A stretch of DNA of 64,000 nucleotides from MM2 sp035460165 (GTDB lineage Bacteria > Pseudomonadota > Gammaproteobacteria > Burkholderiales > Methylophilaceae), in the NCBI GenBank assembly GCA_035460165.1, contig DATHWW010000024.1, forward strand, positions 141,528 to 205,527, given 5' to 3'. The notes beneath the pieces are model-generated. The model ran no database searches. It was not told the origin of the DNA and was given only the letters and a program-made list of their open reading frames with translations. This document shows positions 25,984 to 35,324 of the stretch, in pieces (the first letter of the stretch is position 1; every line of letters starts with the position of its first letter). Position numbers and translations under genes: made by a program.

Positions 25984-26874
25984 ATGCAAAAACATAACGC
26001 TTCCAAGCCGCAACTACTACCCGCGCTCGTCGTTGCCTCGTTCGGCAAGCGCTACGATGTCGAACTCGAAAATGGCACGCAAATCAGCTGCGTAACGCGC
26101 GGGAAGAAAAGCGATCTTGCATGCGGCGACCGGGTGCAAATCCAAATGACCTCCGGCAATGAGGGCGTGGTTGAAGACATATTGCCGCGCAGCAGCCTGC
26201 TCTATCGCAGCAATGAATACCGCAAAAAACTGTTGGCCGCGAATGTCACGCAAATCATTATCGTCATCGCCGCCGAACCCAGTTTTTACGAAGACCTCGT
26301 CAACCGCTGCCTGATCGCGGCAGAGGCGGCCGCCATCAAGGCATTAATCCTTCTGAACAAAAGCGATCTACCCGAAACATCCGTCGTCTTGAAACACCTG
26401 GAGCTATACCAGTCTCTCGGATACTCGGTACAAGCGCTGTCCGCGATACAAGACGCCTCGCAACTTCGGTCGTGGCTGCAAGGGCATACCAGCGTACTGG
26501 TGGGCCAGTCAGGAATGGGGAAATCCACGCTGGTCAATGCCTTGTTGCCCGAGGCGAATTCCCGCACGCAGGAAATTTCGGCTGTACTGGATAGCGGCAA
26601 GCACACCACCACCTCGGCACGCCTCTACCATCTGGACAGCGCAAGCAGCCTGATCGATTCGCCCGGACTGCAGGAATTCGGCCTGAATCACCTCACCTCG
26701 GACGAAATGGAGCACGCCTTCATCGAATTCCGGCCTTATCTGGGCAAATGCCGCTTCAACAATTGCCGCCATCACAAGGAGCCGGATTGCGCCATTCTTA
26801 ACGCGGTCAGGGATGGAAAAATCAGTCAAATCCGGCTAGAGTCCTATCAAAAGCTGCTTGCCGAACTCGCATGA
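25984..26874 (+). CDS. rsgA: Ribosome small subunit-dependent GTPase RsgA
   Basis: A 296-residue circularly permuted GTPase that helps mature the 30S subunit. An N-terminal OB fold is followed by the GTPase motifs in permuted order: LLNKSDLP (G4), VGQSGMGKSTLVNAL (G1), then DSPGLQEF (G3). The C-terminal zinc-binding CRFNNCRHHKEPDC is complete. It overlaps the next gene by four bases (ATGA), so both are probably translated together. No insertions. Confidence 0.96.
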   Translation: MQKHNASKPQLLPALVVASFGKRYDVELENGTQISCVTRGKKSDLACGDRVQIQMTSGNEGVVEDILPRSSLLYRSNEYRKKLLAANVTQIIIVIAAEPSFYEDLVNRCLIAAEAAAIKALILLNKSDLPETSVVLKHLELYQSLGYSVQALSAIQDASQLRSWLQGHTSVLVGQSGMGKSTLVNALLPEANSRTQEISAVLDSGKHTTTSARLYHLDSASSLIDSPGLQEFGLNHLTSDEMEHAFIEFRPYLGKCRFNNCRHHKEPDCAILNAVRDGKISQIRLESYQKLLAELA

Positions 26875-27797
26875 CGAAAACTGCCTTCATCAGCCATCCG
26901 GATACCTTGCTGCATGTCATGGATGGTTATCATCCGGAGTCGCCGGCACGTATTTCGGCGATCAAGGAGCAGCTTGCGCGCACAAAAACCCTGGAACGAC
27001 TGCAAATCCATGAAGCGCCGCTCGCCACAGACGAGCAACTCACCCGCGTTCATTCCTCCGCCTATGTAAAACGTATCCGCGAGATCGCACCGCCGGCCGG
27101 TATCGTACGCCTCGACCCGGATACCGCGATGGGGCCGATGACGCTTTCGGCAGCACTGCATGCGGCGGGCGCAACTGTGCTGGCAACCGATCTCGTCATG
27201 ACGGGCAAGGCGCAGAACGCCTTCTGCTGCATCCGCCCACCCGGACACCATGCGGGCGTCGCCAATGCCGCCGGATTCTGCATTTTCAATAACGTCGCGG
27301 TTGGGGTGGCGCACGCCATTGCAAAACATGGCATAAAACGCGTCTCGATCATCGACTTTGATGTGCACCACGGCGACGGCACGGAAAACATCTATCGCGA
27401 CAATCCGCACGTGATGCTGTGCTCGACCTTTCAGCACCCTTTCTATCCTTATCGCGGTGCCGATACGCGCACCGAGCGCATGGTCAACGTGCCCTTGCCG
27501 GCGATGACAGACGGCAAGAGTTTCCGCGCAGCGGTAGAGAATGAATTCGCACCGGCATTGGAAAAATTCAAGCCGCAGCTGGTGTTTGTTTCAGCGGGCT
27601 TCGATGCGCATGCGCTGGATCCGCTCGCAGAATTGCGACTGGTGCGCGAGGATTACATTTGGATAACGAACTTCATCAAGGAGATTGCGCAGAAGCATGC
27701 CCAGGGGCGCATCGTCTCATCGCTCGAGGGCGGCTATGACTTGCCCTCGCTGGCCGATAGCGCAAGCGCACATATCCGGACGCTGGCCGGGCTATGA
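26871..27797 (+). CDS. Histone deacetylase-family hydrolase
   Basis: A 308-residue class-II HDAC-like zinc amidohydrolase. Bacterial members remove acetyl groups from polyamines or other small amides. Catalytic motifs are visible: RPPGHHAG, IDFDVHHGDGT (metal ligands Asp and His) and SAGFDAHALDPLA, with a terminal LEGGYDLPSLA. The start overlaps the rsgA stop (ATGA). Its 3' end overlaps the convergent modC gene by six bases. Substrate not predictable from sequence. Confidence 0.93.
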   Translation: MTKTAFISHPDTLLHVMDGYHPESPARISAIKEQLARTKTLERLQIHEAPLATDEQLTRVHSSAYVKRIREIAPPAGIVRLDPDTAMGPMTLSAALHAAGATVLATDLVMTGKAQNAFCCIRPPGHHAGVANAAGFCIFNNVAVGVAHAIAKHGIKRVSIIDFDVHHGDGTENIYRDNPHVMLCSTFQHPFYPYRGADTRTERMVNVPLPAMTDGKSFRAAVENEFAPALEKFKPQLVFVSAGFDAHALDPLAELRLVREDYIWITNFIKEIAQKHAQGRIVSSLEGGYDLPSLADSASAHIRTLAGL

Positions 27798-28895
27798 AGT
27801 ACGATCGATGATGTGAATTGCGGCGACAGTCAACGACACGGTCGCGGGTACGCCCACCGCAATCTCGTTGCGCCGTGCTAGATGACTGGGAATATCAAGC
27901 CATAGCAGTGAACGAGCGTCATCTTCCATACATACCGCCAGCCGGGTGATCTCTCCAAGCGTATGTACCGTATCGACGATTCCTTGCATTTGATTTTCGC
28001 GTTCGGTGTGCGATGGACGGTCGCGACGATGGAACACGATGCCGTCGGAAGGAATCACCCATTGCACCCGGCTGCCGAGGCGCACCTCCGGGCGATAAGG
28101 TGTCTTCAGCACGGACGCCCCAAAACGTAGCTGCGTGACATTCAGTTCCGGCTCATGTCCGATGACTTCTCCGTTATAAATATTGCGTATGCCAATCAGG
28201 CGCGCCACGTCCGCACTCGCCGGTCGGGCAACCAACTCAAGCGGCTTACCCGTCTGCAGCGTTCTGCCGCGATGCAGCACGCACATCTCGTCGGCCAGCA
28301 GCATGGCTTCACGCAAATCGTGCGTCACCATTACCATCGGCATGGACAGGCTCTGTTTCAGCATCGCCAATTCGCCATAAAGCCGCTCGCGGGTCGCATG
28401 GTCGACTGCGGAAAATGGCTCGTCCAGCAACAGCACCTGTGGCTCGCGCGCCAACGCCCGTGCCACCGCAACCCGTTGCTGCTGGCCGCCTGACAGCTGC
28501 GCCGGCTTGCGGGACTCTAGCCCAGCCAGATTCACCCGCTCGAGCAGATCGTGCGCCGCGGCTGCACGCGTTTCCGGCGCGCGGTGCAGCATGCCGGCCA
28601 TGACGTTGTGCAGGACATCAAGATGCGGAAACAACGCAAAATGCTGGGGCACATAACCGACACGGCGCTTACGTGCAGGCAAATAATGCCGGGAAGCGCT
28701 ATCAAACCAGGTTTCGCCGCCACAGCTTATGACTCCATGCTTCGGCTGCACCAAGCCTGCCAACGCTCGCAGCAGCGTCGTCTTCCCGCTGCCGGAGGGA
28801 CCGACCAAGGCCAGCAATTGACCACCCGCGCAACGCAGTTCGGCATCCATGGGGATGGGCGTTTCCTGCTGCAGGCGTACCAGCAGTTCAGACAT
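27792..28895 (-). CDS. modC: Molybdate ABC transporter ATP-binding protein
   Basis: A 367-residue ABC ATPase powering molybdate uptake. Walker A is GPSGSGKTTLLRAL, the signature is LSGGQQQRVAVARAL, Walker B is VLLLDEPFSAVD, and VTHDLREAM holds the switch His. The C-terminal part resembles the molybdate/TOBE domain. I start it at the ATG overlapping the modB stop by eight bases; the frame continues to 28922. It is third in modA-modB-modC. Without a binding assay tungstate cannot be excluded as substrate. Confidence 0.92.
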   Translation of the reverse strand: MSELLVRLQQETPIPMDAELRCAGGQLLALVGPSGSGKTTLLRALAGLVQPKHGVISCGGETWFDSASRHYLPARKRRVGYVPQHFALFPHLDVLHNVMAGMLHRAPETRAAAAHDLLERVNLAGLESRKPAQLSGGQQQRVAVARALAREPQVLLLDEPFSAVDHATRERLYGELAMLKQSLSMPMVMVTHDLREAMLLADEMCVLHRGRTLQTGKPLELVARPASADVARLIGIRNIYNGEVIGHEPELNVTQLRFGASVLKTPYRPEVRLGSRVQWVIPSDGIVFHRRDRPSHTERENQMQGIVDTVHTLGEITRLAVCMEDDARSLLWLDIPSHLARRNEIAVGVPATVSLTVAAIHIIDRTS

Positions 28896-29568
28896 TACGG
28901 TAGGCATGGAGCCGACCGGCATACCGGCCGAGAAGATTGACGAAAACCAGCAATCCCAGCGAAATCAGCAGCAGCAGCAAAGACATGCTGCCCGCCCCTT
29001 CAAAGTTGAGCGACTGCACCTGGTCATAGATCGCGATGGAGACAGTCTTGGTTTCGCCGGGGATCGCGCCGCCGACCATCAGCACCACGCCGAATTCGCC
29101 CAGCGTATGCGCGAACGACAACGTCAACCCGGTAAGGACACCGGGCCACGCCAACGGCAGATCGACCGCCCATAGCGCACGCCAGAATGACATGCCGCAA
29201 CATTGCGCGGCATCGCGCACATCCTGAGGAATCGATTCGAAAGCGCGTTGCGCGGGTTGGATGGCGAAAGGCAGATTGACCAACACGGACGCAATCAGCA
29301 ATCCGCTGAAACTAAAGACCAGCGGTCGCCCGAACAACTCGGAAAACCATGCGCCAAGCGGCGAATGGGCGCCCATCCCGGCCAGCAGGTAATACCCGAT
29401 AACGGTAGGCGGCAATACCAGCGGCGTGGCGATGGCGGCGTCGATCAGAATCTTGCCGCGGAAACTGCTCCCTGCCATCCAGCGCCCGGCAAAAACGCTC
29501 ACTGGCAACAGCAGCACGGTCGTCGCGACTGCCAACAGCAACGAGAGCTGGAGCGCCTGCCAGTCCAC
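28888..29568 (-). CDS. modB: Molybdate ABC transporter permease
   Basis: A 226-residue inner-membrane permease with about five helices and the cytoplasmic coupling motif AAQCCGMSFWRALWAVDLPLA (EAA loop), which contacts ModC. LPPTVIGYYLLAGMGAHSPLG is typical of ModB. The start is GTG 29568, overlapping the modA stop by one base (TAGTG); its end overlaps modC. The tight overlaps show one translational unit. Confidence 0.94.
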   Translation of the reverse strand: MDWQALQLSLLLAVATTVLLLPVSVFAGRWMAGSSFRGKILIDAAIATPLVLPPTVIGYYLLAGMGAHSPLGAWFSELFGRPLVFSFSGLLIASVLVNLPFAIQPAQRAFESIPQDVRDAAQCCGMSFWRALWAVDLPLAWPGVLTGLTLSFAHTLGEFGVVLMVGGAIPGETKTVSIAIYDQVQSLNFEGAGSMSLLLLLISLGLLVFVNLLGRYAGRLHAYRNV

Positions 29569-30338
29569 TAGCGGCTGTCCTGCGGCATCCCGAAGCCGTT
29601 GCGCGCGAGAATCGCGCGCGCCTTATCCTGTTGCAGAAACGCGTAAAACGTTTCCGCAACAGGCCCGGCCTGCTTGGTCAGCACCATGCGCTGCCGCAGG
29701 GGGGCATGCCAGTCCTGTCGTATCAATACATATCGCCCAGCTTTCTTCATGGCGGGGGTCAAGGCCAAGGAATAGGCAACAATGCCGCCGCTGGCATTCG
29801 CGCTCGCTGCGAATTGTGCGGCCTGGGAAACGTTTTCGCCCAGAATCAGACGCGGTTGCAGCGGCTCCCAAAGCTGAGCTTTCTGCAAAGCCTCGCGCGC
29901 CGCCCTTCCGTAGGGCGCATGAGACGGGTTGGCGATTGCGAAACGCTCAATCTGGCCGCCTTCCATTGCAGCGCGCAAGCCGGCAAGTTGGTCATCGGCT
30001 TTCAAGGTCGAGTGGTGCGGCACGAACAGCACGATGCGGCCGAGCGCATAAAGCTGCCCTTCGTCGCGCGTAAATCCGCCCTTCGCCAGGTCAAGCACGT
30101 ATTTTTCATCCGCCGAAAGAAACATCTGAAACGGTGCGCCCTGCCGGATTTGAGCTGCCATGTTGCCACTGGACCCGAATACGATTTCGACTGTATGCCC
30201 GGTGTCGGACCGGAATGCCTGCGCCACCTCACGCAAGGCTGATTGAAGGTCGGAAGCGGCAGCGATAAGCGGCACATCGTCCGCGCTATGCACCATAAAA
30301 CTCCAGCAAGTCGCCAATATCGCAGCAAATAGACGCAT
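29568..30338 (-). CDS. modA: Molybdate ABC transporter substrate-binding protein
   Basis: A 256-residue periplasmic binding protein. A signal peptide (MRLFAAILATCWSFMVHSA) is followed by VPLIAAASDLQSALREVAQAF, GSSGNMAAQIRQGAPFQMFL and ADEKYVLDL, the ModA oxyanion-binding segments. It leads modA-modB-modC. No ModE repressor gene or clear operator is visible in the 150 bases upstream, which separate it from the divergent queD. Confidence 0.94.
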   Translation of the reverse strand: MRLFAAILATCWSFMVHSADDVPLIAAASDLQSALREVAQAFRSDTGHTVEIVFGSSGNMAAQIRQGAPFQMFLSADEKYVLDLAKGGFTRDEGQLYALGRIVLFVPHHSTLKADDQLAGLRAAMEGGQIERFAIANPSHAPYGRAAREALQKAQLWEPLQPRLILGENVSQAAQFAASANASGGIVAYSLALTPAMKKAGRYVLIRQDWHAPLRQRMVLTKQAGPVAETFYAFLQQDKARAILARNGFGMPQDSR

Positions 30339-30487
30339 GAATCTTTTACCAGACGAGGATCAGGGCTGTGATTGTACCTGTTGGGCCAATTTTCGAACAC
30401 GTTGGGTACTGCATGCCTGTCGTATCGATGAAAAGCGCTTGCCTAGCGCAGCACCAGCGTACCGACCTCGCCTGCTATAATTACGCC

Positions 30488-30931
30488 ATGCAAATCACAA
30501 CACGCCTTGAATTCGATGCCGGTCATCGCATCCCCTGCCACAAAAGCCAGTGCCGCAATCTGCACGGCCATCGCTACGCCATCGAAATCACGCTTTCCGG
30601 CGACGTGATCCAGCAGGAAGGCAGTTCGGAACAGGGGATGGTGATGGACTTCTCGGACGTCAAGGCGATCGCCCGCAAAGCGGTGGTGGATGTGTGGGAC
30701 CATGCCTTCCTGGTTTACCAGGGCGATACTGCGGTGCGCGCGTTCCTGGAAACCCTGCCGGATCACAAGACGGTGGTGATGCTCAGCGTACCCACGGCGG
30801 AAAACATGGCGGCGGAAGCGTTCCGCATCCTTGACGAGCAATACCGCGACACCTATGGCAACCACCTGCGCCTGGAGCGCGTTAGGCTGTTCGAAACGCC
30901 CAACAGTTGGGCGGACGCCTTACGCCAGTAA
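30488..30931 (+). CDS. queD: 6-Carboxytetrahydropterin synthase QueD-type
   Basis: A 147-residue PTPS-family enzyme, the queuosine-precursor step from dihydroneopterin triphosphate. Zinc ligands are His13 and the His26/His28 pair in NLHGHRY, and the catalytic Cys22 is in CHKSQCRNLHGH. ATG 30488 is the natural start; the open frame upstream does not resemble coding sequence. The last 12 bases overlap the convergent dnaQ. A pterin enzyme in a genome with H4MPT synthesis could serve other pathways, but the sequence is QueD-like. Confidence 0.9.
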   Translation: MQITTRLEFDAGHRIPCHKSQCRNLHGHRYAIEITLSGDVIQQEGSSEQGMVMDFSDVKAIARKAVVDVWDHAFLVYQGDTAVRAFLETLPDHKTVVMLSVPTAENMAAEAFRILDEQYRDTYGNHLRLERVRLFETPNSWADALRQ

Positions 30932-31645
30932 TTTCTCCGCGGGCTCTTCTTCCAGTCGAGTCCACAGGCTGACTCCGCTAGCCGCCTTGTCCAGTCCTGC
31001 CAGATAGCTGCGATGGGCTTCCAGTTCGTTTTCATCGGCAGTGATAACCAGCAAAGGCTGGGTACGCACAATCACCGCCGCCTCCCCTATGCCGCGCGGC
31101 TGTTCCGCGATGTCCATCATCAGGCTTTCCTGACCGCGCGTCATGGCCAGATAGACGTCCGCTAGCAGTTCCGCATCAAGCAACGCCCCGTGCAAGGTCC
31201 GCGAAGAGTTATCGATGCCGTAGTGACGGCAAAGTGCATCGAGGTTATTGCGCTGACCGGGGCGCAGCTCCTTCGCCATCTTGAGCGTATCGATGATGTT
31301 GGCGCATGCTTCCTGCACGCGGCCTTTGCTGATCATGCCCAATTCGGTATTGAGAAAACCCACATCGAAAGGCGCGTTGTGGATGATCAACTCGCCGCCG
31401 TCGATAAAGGTCAGAAACTCGTCGACCACGTCCGGGAAACGCGGCTTGTCCTGCAGGAACTCGAGTGAGATGCCGTGCACCTGCTGCGCACCGAGGTCGA
31501 TTTCGCGATCAGGATTGAGGTAGACATGGAAATGGTTACGCGTCAGACGGCGATTGATGACCTCCACCGCAGCGATTTCGATAATGCGATGCCCCTGCGC
31601 TGGATCGAGGCCGGTGGTTTCAGTATCGAGGAAAATCTGACGCAT
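30920..31645 (-). CDS. dnaQ: DNA polymerase III epsilon subunit (proofreading exonuclease)
   Basis: A 241-residue DEDDh exonuclease, the proofreading subunit of the replicative polymerase. Catalytic residues are in FLDTETTGLDP (Asp7, Glu9), HNAPFDVGFLNTEL and HGALLDAELLADVYL. The C-terminal tail would bind the alpha subunit. It overlaps rnhA by one base, reproducing the rnhA-dnaQ association of many proteobacteria, though here the two lie in the same direction. Confidence 0.96.
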   Translation of the reverse strand: MRQIFLDTETTGLDPAQGHRIIEIAAVEVINRRLTRNHFHVYLNPDREIDLGAQQVHGISLEFLQDKPRFPDVVDEFLTFIDGGELIIHNAPFDVGFLNTELGMISKGRVQEACANIIDTLKMAKELRPGQRNNLDALCRHYGIDNSSRTLHGALLDAELLADVYLAMTRGQESLMMDIAEQPRGIGEAAVIVRTQPLLVITADENELEAHRSYLAGLDKAASGVSLWTRLEEEPAEKLLA

Positions 31646-32097
31646 TACGCTATCGCTTTCGCCAGCAATTGCTCGACCCCACGATTAGCCAGCATATCGG
31701 CACGCTCGTTACCGACATCGCCGGCATGACCGCGTACCCATACCCACTCCACGCGATGCTGCTGGGCCAATTCATCCAGTTGGCGCCATAAGTCGTCGTT
31801 CTTGACCGGCTTCTTGTCGGCGGTTTTCCAGCCGCGCTTTTTCCAGCCGTGTATCCATTCGCTGATGCCTTTTTGCACATATTGCGAATCGGTGTGTACA
31901 CGCACCTCGCAATTGCGCGTCAGGGCTTCCAGGGCTCGTATCACTGCTAGCAACTCCATGCGATTGTTGGTCGTCAGCATTTCGCCGCCGCAGAGTTCTT
32001 TTTCCTTGCCGCCGAAGCTTAACCAGGCGCCCCAGCCGCCGGGTCCCGGATTGCCTTTGCATGCGCCATCGGCATAAATCTCGACTTTAGTTTCCAT
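31645..32097 (-). CDS. rnhA: Ribonuclease HI
   Basis: A 150-residue enzyme cutting RNA in RNA-DNA hybrids. The acidic catalytic residues are all present: Asp10 in IYADGACKGNPGPGGWGAWL, Glu in NNRMELLAVI, Asp in HTDSQYVQ, and Asp in GNERADMLA; the basic protrusion (GWKKRGWKTADKKPVKN) is complete. It overlaps the methyltransferase gene upstream by 11 bases and dnaQ downstream by one. Confidence 0.97.
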   Translation of the reverse strand: METKVEIYADGACKGNPGPGGWGAWLSFGGKEKELCGGEMLTTNNRMELLAVIRALEALTRNCEVRVHTDSQYVQKGISEWIHGWKKRGWKTADKKPVKNDDLWRQLDELAQQHRVEWVWVRGHAGDVGNERADMLANRGVEQLLAKAIA

Positions 32098-32830
32098 ATT
32101 CTTTTTTCTGATATTCCGATTTTTGTGTTGGTTTTGGTATGAAAACTTGCGTCACGCGCGTTCCATTCCAGTTAGGGCGGATCATTCGCATGCCCATGAC
32201 ACGCTTCTTTGCCACGAGAAAATACACCCCTCCCAGCATCGGCCACCAGCGATCCCCAGCGCCATCCATAAAGCGGCAGCGCTGCAGCCAGGTAAGTTTT
32301 CGTACAGGAGGCGCATAACACCCCATGCGTCCGGCAACCACCTCAAAGCCCAGCAGCGCGAGCCAATCCTTGATGCGCTGCAGGGAAACGTACCTGCCTT
32401 GCCAAGGGAACGTCTCGTCCTTGTTGAACAAACGTCGCGCGCCCCAGAGGCTCAAGGGGTTGAAGCCGCTGATGACCAGATGCCCTTCGGGCACCAGTAC
32501 ACGCTCTGCCTCGCGCAGCGTATCGTGCGGATTGGGTGAGAACTCCAGCACATGCGGCAACAGCAACAGATCGGCACTGGAAGTCGCAAAAGGCAATTGC
32601 ACCGCATCGCATCGCAGCATGACGTCGCCATCGACCGCAGCCCGCAACCGAAACGGAATACGGCAATTACGCAGAAAATCGACCTCCGGCAGCCCGATCT
32701 GCACGGCATTGAAACCAAAAATATCGCTCACCGCACCATCGAACAAGGAATGCTCCTGCTCAAGCAGATACTCGCCAAGCGGGGTTTGCAGCCAGGATTG
32801 TTCGGTGTATGTTGGCAAAATGTCGCCCAT
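32087..32830 (-). CDS. Class I SAM methyltransferase, YafS-like
   Basis: A 247-residue methyltransferase-fold protein, like YafS found beside rnhA and gloB in enterobacteria. The SAM region is weakly conserved at the N-terminus, but LLLPHVLEFSPNPHDTLREAERVLVPEGHLVISGFNPLSLWG is the typical motif IV/post-IV of this family. The annotated ATG overlaps the gloB start codon on the other strand (CATG at 32828-32831); a TTG 12 bases further in is an alternative. Substrate unknown. Confidence 0.85.
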   Translation of the reverse strand: MGDILPTYTEQSWLQTPLGEYLLEQEHSLFDGAVSDIFGFNAVQIGLPEVDFLRNCRIPFRLRAAVDGDVMLRCDAVQLPFATSSADLLLLPHVLEFSPNPHDTLREAERVLVPEGHLVISGFNPLSLWGARRLFNKDETFPWQGRYVSLQRIKDWLALLGFEVVAGRMGCYAPPVRKLTWLQRCRFMDGAGDRWWPMLGGVYFLVAKKRVMGMRMIRPNWNGTRVTQVFIPKPTQKSEYQKKEYGN

Positions 32831-33596
32831 GTTCGAGGTTAATCCAATCCCGGCTTTCCGGGATAACTATATCTGGCTCATCCGTCGCGGCAGCCACGCT
32901 GCAGTGGTGGACCCGGGCGACGCCGCACCCGTCGTATCCACGCTACAAGCCGAAAACCTGACGCTCGATGCCATTCTGGTAACGCACCATCACGACGATC
33001 ACATCGGCGGCATTGCGGAATTGATTCACCTGTATCCCGCAGCAAAAATTTATGCCCCGCATCGTGAGCAATACAGCTTCAGGCACGAGCCCGTAGGCGA
33101 GGACGACATCATCGAACTGGACACCCTGGGCCTAAGCCTGAACGTCATGGAAACACCGGGGCACACGCTGGGACACGTGGTTTATTATGGCGCAAATTCC
33201 CTGTTCTGTGGCGACACGCTGTTCAGTTGCGGCTGCGGGCGGCTGTTCGAGGGCAGTTGCGAGCAGCTCTACCATTCCTTGCAGCGGCTTGCTTCGCTGC
33301 CTCCGCAAACACGGGTTTATTGCACGCATGAATACACCCGTCACAACATCCGTTTCGCGCGCATGATCGACCCGGAGAACCCCAAACTCCAGCTGCGCGA
33401 ACATGAGGTCGATCGCCTTTTAGCGGCCAATCGCCCCACTCTTCCCACCACCATCGGCTTGGAACTCGCCACAAATCCTTTCCTCCGCTGCGATAGCGTT
33501 GCCATCCAATCGGCCGCTGCGCACCAATCGGCATTGAACAACGAGGATGCGATCTCGGTATTCTGCGCCATCAGAAAGCTCAGAAACGCATTTTAA
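32829..33596 (+). CDS. gloB: Hydroxyacylglutathione hydrolase (glyoxalase II)
   Basis: A 255-residue metallo-beta-lactamase-fold thioesterase that hydrolyses S-lactoylglutathione. The metal site THHHDDH gives His53, His55, Asp57 and His58; ETPGHTLGHVVY, FCGDTLFSCGCGRLFEG and YCTHEYTRHN supply the remaining ligands and the glutathione-binding region. ATG 32829 is in phase with an alternative ATG three codons earlier. It faces the methyltransferase gene with overlapping start codons. Confidence 0.95.
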   Translation: MFEVNPIPAFRDNYIWLIRRGSHAAVVDPGDAAPVVSTLQAENLTLDAILVTHHHDDHIGGIAELIHLYPAAKIYAPHREQYSFRHEPVGEDDIIELDTLGLSLNVMETPGHTLGHVVYYGANSLFCGDTLFSCGCGRLFEGSCEQLYHSLQRLASLPPQTRVYCTHEYTRHNIRFARMIDPENPKLQLREHEVDRLLAANRPTLPTTIGLELATNPFLRCDSVAIQSAAAHQSALNNEDAISVFCAIRKLRNAF

Positions 33597-33697
33597 ATCC
33601 TTGATTCTTAATTGGAATAAAACGAAAAAATTGCTTGACGCTAGCCGGGCTGTACAGATAGGATTGCAAGAATTTTTGGCTTCCCAAGACACGTTAC

Positions 33698-35308
33698 ATG
33701 CTTGCTCAATCTCTGCTGAAGCTATCCATCCTCGCGCTCTTACTCGCCCCGGGCGCATACGCCGACACCAACATCGCCGGCGAAGAAATCATCACCCTCG
33801 ACGATGCCGCCGCGGCTCCTTCGGACAGCCGGCAAATCAACCCGACGCAAGATCACCTCACGCTCGAAAGTTATACGCAGGACACCGACCCCGCCGAGAC
33901 GGCCGTAAAGAACGCCGACCTGTGGCAGCGCATCAAGAGCGGCTACGCAATGCCCGAGCTGCAGTCGCCCATCACCGCCAAGCACGAGTCCTGGTATGCC
34001 TCGCGTCCCGAGTACGTGAATCGCATGATCGGACGTAGCCAGAAGTATCTCTATCACATCGTTGAAGAAGTGCAGAAACGCGGCATGCCTACCGAAATCG
34101 CCCTGCTGCCCATGGTAGAAAGCGCATTCAACCCAACGGCAATGTCGACCAGCAAGGCCTCCGGCATCTGGCAATTCATTCCTTCCACCGGCAGGAATTT
34201 CGGCCTGAAGCAAACCTGGTGGGTGGACAACCGGCGCGACGTCACCGCCGCGACCGATGCGGCACTTACCTATCTGCAGAAACTGCATGTGATGTTCGGC
34301 ACCTGGGATCTTGCGCTTGCCGCTTATAACGCCGGCGAAGGCACCGTGATGCGCGCCATCGAGCGCAACCGCAAACACGGCCTGCCCACCGACTACCAAA
34401 GCCTGCAACTTCCGCCGGAAACGCGCAATTACGTTCCCAAGCTGCAAGCGGTCAAGAATATCGTGACCAACCCGGAACAGTACGGATTGAATATCCAGCC
34501 TATTGCCAATCAACCGTATTTCATCAAGGTCAACGCTCCCAAGCAGATCGACGCCTCGCTCGCCGCCAAACTGGCAGGCGTGTCGACGGAAGAATTCCGC
34601 TCGCTCAACCCCGAATACAATCGCCCGGTGCTGACCACGACCGAAAGCACCCACGAAATCCTGCTGCCGATGGGGGCCGATGAAACCTTCGAAACCAATC
34701 TGGCCGCTTACGACAAACCCTTGGTGAGCTGGCAATCCTATTACGCCAAGCGCGGCGAGCGCATCGAAAACATTGCGAAAAAATTCGGCGTAACGCCTGA
34801 AGAACTGCGCGAGGTCAATGGCATCAATCACAAGGGCAAGTTCAAATCCGCCCATCAGCTTCTGGTACCGCTGCAAAGCGAATCTGCCGAGGATATCTTT
34901 ACGGCCGAAGATATTCCCGACCAGCAGGAAGAAGAAATTGTCACTGCATCGTTCTCCACCAAGCGCCACTTGGTGAAACGTGGCGAAACATTGGGAAGCG
35001 TCGCCAAGCGCTACGGCGTAAGCACAAAAGACTTGCGCGCGATGAACCATCTGAAATCGAGCAAGCTGAAAAAGGGCCAGATCCTACTCGTCCAGGTTGA
35101 CGAGGACGCCCCCAAGCGCATGGCATCGCGCACCGTCAAATTGCGCAGCGCGAAGAGCAATTACGTCGTTCGCCGCGGCGACACGCTTTCCAGCATCGCC
35201 CGCAAGTTCGACGTCAGCACTTCAGAGATCAAGCGCTGGAATAACCTCAACGGCTCGCGCATCACCCCCGGCCACAAGCTGAAGATTCTGAACCCGGACA
35301 AGGCTTAA
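33698..35308 (+). CDS. mltD: Membrane-bound lytic murein transglycosylase D with three LysM modules
   Basis: A 536-residue peptidoglycan-cleaving enzyme. A Sec signal peptide ends near residue 22 (APGAYADTN). The SLT catalytic domain has the active Glu141 in ESAFNP and GIWQFIPSTGRNFGL. Three LysM glycan-binding modules lie at about 348-391, 423-466 and 488-532; each shows the RGERIENIAKKFGV-type start. MltD of E. coli has two, so three is on the high side but common in betaproteobacteria. No lipobox is apparent, so the enzyme may be periplasmic rather than a lipoprotein. Confidence 0.94.
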   Translation: MLAQSLLKLSILALLLAPGAYADTNIAGEEIITLDDAAAAPSDSRQINPTQDHLTLESYTQDTDPAETAVKNADLWQRIKSGYAMPELQSPITAKHESWYASRPEYVNRMIGRSQKYLYHIVEEVQKRGMPTEIALLPMVESAFNPTAMSTSKASGIWQFIPSTGRNFGLKQTWWVDNRRDVTAATDAALTYLQKLHVMFGTWDLALAAYNAGEGTVMRAIERNRKHGLPTDYQSLQLPPETRNYVPKLQAVKNIVTNPEQYGLNIQPIANQPYFIKVNAPKQIDASLAAKLAGVSTEEFRSLNPEYNRPVLTTTESTHEILLPMGADETFETNLAAYDKPLVSWQSYYAKRGERIENIAKKFGVTPEELREVNGINHKGKFKSAHQLLVPLQSESAEDIFTAEDIPDQQEEEIVTASFSTKRHLVKRGETLGSVAKRYGVSTKDLRAMNHLKSSKLKKGQILLVQVDEDAPKRMASRTVKLRSAKSNYVVRRGDTLSSIARKFDVSTSEIKRWNNLNGSRITPGHKLKILNPDKA

Positions 35309-35324
35309 ACGGTCTGAGTCCACG

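Noticed and set aside
30368..30487. Upstream extension of queD
   Set aside because: In-frame but not similar to the family; ATG 30488 starts the conserved N-terminus.
33740..35050. A 436-residue ORF antisense to mltD
   Set aside because: No domain signature; mltD has a full catalytic domain and three LysM modules in the opposite strand.
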